Assembly (NCBI GenBank): GCA_035041965.1
Contig: JAPYMA010001144.1
Span: 42,389 to 106,388, forward strand
Source of the DNA: Anisakis pegreffii
Taxonomy: Eukaryota; Nematoda; Chromadorea; Rhabditida; Anisakidae
Direction of reading: 5' to 3'
Length of the DNA: 64,000 nt
The notes below the pieces were generated by a model. That model searched no databases. It was not told the origin of the DNA and worked only from the letters and a program-made list of their open reading frames with translations. This document shows, piece after piece, positions 61,222 to 64,000 of this stretch; positions within the stretch are counted from its first letter, which is position 1; every line of letters begins with the position of its first letter. A program made the translations under genes and the position numbers.

Positions 61222-63323
61222 ACGTCCACGTGAATATTATACTTAACAGTTCCTGAAGTAGCTTCAGTGATGCGAAGGTCGCGGATTTCTCACAATTCTC
61301 ACGACGTAAAGGAATTCCTAGACTTACAAGCATTCACAAAAGGTATTGAATAATTGATTCAACAACTCGATTCGTTTCAATCAGTTTTGGAGAATCCTTT
61401 CAAGAGCGATTCAGAAAAAATCATGATTCATGCATGAACCAAATTAGGGTGGGCAGGATTTTTTGTTTGGGTATAGTTTATCCAAACTTTGAGGGTGGGC
61501 ATAGATTATCTAAATGTTTCTAGCTAAAATTTATTCAAGTGGTGCAGGGCTTTATTTGGAAAGGTTCTTCGACAAAAGTACTTAGACGGTAACGTAGAAG
61601 ACACAACTATTAGGCTCAATTTTTTCTCGATGAACTTCCGAAGAGTCAAACAGGCACTATTTTAGAAGATGTGACCAAAAAAATTTCGAATCCATACAGG
61701 ATGTTTTTAGACTAAAAGCCATCTTTTCGGTTGAGAGAACATGCCGTTTACACAGTCTCATTTTTCTATAATTGTGATCTTTATTCCGAATGTCTAAATT
61801 TCCATGGTCTACAGCAGAAGAATACGCTGGTTGATCTAGGAACTATTCATGCGAAGTTTCGCTTCGAAAAAATAAGTTTGAAGAGTAGATCAGTCAACTT
61901 AGTTTCCGCCTAAAGCGCCGTATCATGCGATTTTTGGATTTTATAATTTCCATGGTCTCACTCCTCAAAGAGATGCCTTCCGATCTGGAAACGATACGCT
62001 TAAAGTTTTGCTTCTAAAAACTTAATTTGTAAGATCGTTGCGTCAAACTGATTTCTGGACAAAGGTGACTGAGAAAAAGTGTAGGTGGCGCGATTTTTTA
62101 CAGTCGTTTTTTTCGATGAATATTTACATCGACTGTTTTCAACTGTCTTGAAATTAGAAATTCTTGCGTAAGTAAGCATGCGGTGAAACAAAAGTTAATT
62201 CGGCTACCTTTCGAGCCAATTTTTCTCCAGTGAAATCTCATATAATGTGTTCTCAGACCGAAAGGTATATATATATATCATAATTTTTTCATACATATGT
62301 AATTCATATATATAGTTATAATAGCCTAAAAACACTGGTCGACAAATGTAATGTAAGAGCACATTAAATGCTTCTCGAATCAGTCAAAAACGCATTCCTA
62401 TTCATTCATTTGACTTCTTCAACCTATTATTACTATCATTTCGAATTGTTATATTCTTACATACAATCGCAAGTCTGCAATAATGAATTGTAGTTGCACG
62501 TATGTTTGTATCAGTTATTTTTTCTTCGATCAAATCACGGAATGAATCAGATAGAAGTTGACTTCATCAAATGATAATGTTTTTGCTGTGCTCAAATATT
62601 TGTTACAGTTTTCATACTCCTTCTTTTCATTTATCAATAACATCACGCAAATTAACATTCTCAAGGAATGGATAGTTAGTAGTTGTGGTCAGCATTACTG
62701 ACGAGAAAGCGAATGTTTTCACTCATTTCTGAAAAAAGTAATTCTGCATTGATGGCGTAATTTAAAAAGGCTATTGCTCGTTCAAGACGATCATCGGACG
62801 CAACAAACGAAGCATTCCTAAATGCATGATTGCTACCGCTACGTCAGAGAAATACTGATGCAACCTCAATGAATCAAATCGTTTCAATGATATCTTTCAT
62901 CGTTCCAAAGAAAACAACGAAAAAAAAGCATATAGTAACACACTTACTTATCGTCAATGTCAATAGCAGATCCTTGTGCAACGTTCAGCCCATCACTGTT
63001 ATGCACTGCTAGGCTGCAATTAAACAGTTGCATATAAACAATTGTATTCATCGAAGAACAAGAATAAAATATTGAAGTACGTATATAACATCGGAGTGTA
63101 TTCCTTGAAGTATATATAACATTCATTAAAGCCTCAATTTAATTCATGACATTCGATTACATCGTTCATTTGATCTGCTGTTGATCAACAACGGAAAGGA
63201 ATTCCAGAAATACTAGTTTGGAACTATCAACGCGCTCATGAAATATTTTAACTTGATCGTTTTTAAACTCAAAGAAAATACCTGTATACCTGTCGTCAAT
63301 GAACAATCCTCATTAGCAGAGAT
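55579..63323 (-). CDS. RGS protein, RZ subfamily (RGS17/19/20-like), 5' incomplete
   Basis: GTPase-activating protein for Gi/Gz-type G-alpha subunits. Exons: 63290-63323 (tentative), 62948-63013, 57535-57596, 56096-56214, 55579-55812; phases agree from 62948 onward. The RGS domain is complete: EEVSAWGVSFDRLMKHRSGQ, KYFAEFLKSEYSDENILFWQ, ACEELKRERNAEKIEEK, ARIIYEDFISILSPKEVSLD, SRVREIINNNM, then HTFDEAQNQIYTLMQRDSYP. The SPKEVSLDSRVRE and QIYTLM.RDSYPRF stretches are diagnostic of the RZ group. Upstream residues NSDGLNVAQGSAIDIDDK are not recognised. The cysteine string typical of RZ proteins is not seen and may be in a missing 5' exon. The intron 57597-62947 is 5.35 kb and carries a foldback element, TA repeats and other repeat DNA. 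Joining 63290-63323 needs the acceptor CCTAG inside exon 62948-63013. Confidence 0.85.
57597..60406. other. RGS intron, non-repetitive part
   Basis: No exon-like or RNA-like segment was recognised. The plus-strand frame at 59543-59848 has no family resemblance. A fragment at 60267-60295 matches 7090-7115. Confidence 0.45.
60407..60623. mobile_element. Foldback element with 44-bp arms and 16-bp internal units
   Basis: Arms 60407-60450 and 60580-60623 are inverted copies; the core 36 bp (starting CTGCCTAAAGACATTTAGC) match at 35 of 36. Between them are about five tandem units of the type GTCCGTTAGGCAAATT, some in the opposite orientation on the left side. No coding capacity. Confidence 0.85.
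61125..61218. repeat. TA dinucleotide microsatellite
   Basis: About 94 bp of pure TA in the large RGS intron. Confidence 0.95.
61790..62105. repeat. Diverged tandem duplication of about 150 bp
   Basis: Two neighbouring segments share ordered blocks: ATTTCCATGGTCT (near 61798 and 61946), GATCT.G.AAC, AAGTTT.GCTT, TTTG.A and GCGATTTTT (near 61930 and 62090). They look like an old tandem duplication or two copies of an unnamed repeat in the RGS intron. Confidence 0.45.
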
Positions 63324-64000
63324 CTGAGCAAAAAGCAGAGTCAAAGGCAATAGAATGAATGTTTGGGCGCGATGAAATTGAGACTAAGTATCACGAAACA
63401 AGCAACGAACAATGAATGTCATCAAAAAACATTCTGAGAGGGCATTCACATTCGCTCAATCAATTTTGCAAGAGACGAGTTGTTGGATAAATGAATGTCA
63501 TATAAACTGACCATAGAATTAAGCGATCAAAACGGTTTCACATTATAATTTCTTTGCTTGATTTTCAGTTATTTTTTAGTCCATCTCATCAACATAATCA
63601 ATATAAAGTTTGTTTTTGTTTTAGTTAAATTCGTTTAGCGATGATCACTTGACGAGGTATTTTCACCCAAGCGACATTCTTAAAATATTGCAGATGAATC
63701 GAAAATGAGTTTTGCATGATCAGGTGCAGAGTGTTGAGTGAGCATTATTTATCCCATGATTGATTCATAAAATGATGAATTCATTTCGTTAATTGCTAAC
63801 AATCTCGCATAAAATCCTAATCTGCAAATAAACTTTTATTCCCAACCACAGCTACACTTATACTACTGATATTTAGCAAATACTAACAATATTATCATTA
63901 GCGTTCATTATGCAACTTTCGCACAAAAATCTGACTATTGAGGAAACATAGTTGATTATAATTTATAATAATACTTCAAACGAACAACATGCTTATCCTA
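63324..64000. other. Upstream flank or intron of the RGS gene
   Basis: No supported exon or RNA gene. Further 5' RGS exons, if present, may lie here or beyond the window. Confidence 0.4.

Overview
The window looks like nuclear DNA of a nematode. It is AT-rich, genes are split into many short exons with TTTCAG-type acceptors, and the best-matching families are nematode ones such as HAF-type ABC half-transporters, GRH-1 and an NLR-1/ITX-1-type CASPR. Introns run from under 100 bp to over 5 kb and hold small transposon relics and microsatellites, so the genome is looser than that of C. elegans. I cannot name the species. Gene models were built by hand by joining exons whose reading phases agree at every junction; family names come from recognising the protein sequence, not from a search.

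Layout. 960-5481 (+): 3' part of a GRAMD1/Aster-like sterol-transfer gene; its GRAM domain mostly lies upstream or is unresolved. 5.5-10.4 kb: repeat-rich intergenic DNA with a terminal-inverted-repeat element carrying a tRNA-like sequence and a hAT transposase relic. 10395-24492 (-): a complete 34-exon CASPR/neurexin-IV-type adhesion receptor of about 1587 residues. 28424-31120 (+): a ZIP zinc transporter. 32474-36148 (-): an 11-exon ABCB9/TAPL-type ABC half-transporter, about 774 residues. 37428-43686 (+): a 4-exon NME6-like nucleoside diphosphate kinase, 162 residues, whose first intron holds a striking GC-rich element. 48044-54847 (-): a Grainyhead transcription factor with what looks like a mutually exclusive pair of 58-nt exons in its DNA-binding region. 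55579-63323 (-): an RZ-subfamily RGS protein (RGS17/19/20-like), 5' end unresolved.

The genes are unrelated housekeeping, signalling and developmental genes, not an operon or island. ZIP and the ABC gene converge. The ABC gene and the NDK gene are head to head over about 1.3 kb, and the CASPR and ZIP genes are head to head over about 3.9 kb. The observations most worth following are the Grainyhead exon pair, the GC-rich 561-bp element at 38.5-39.0 kb, the tRNA-like TIR element at 7.8-8.1 kb, and the extended CASPR architecture. I found no CRISPR, prophage, bacterial operon or intact autonomous transposon.
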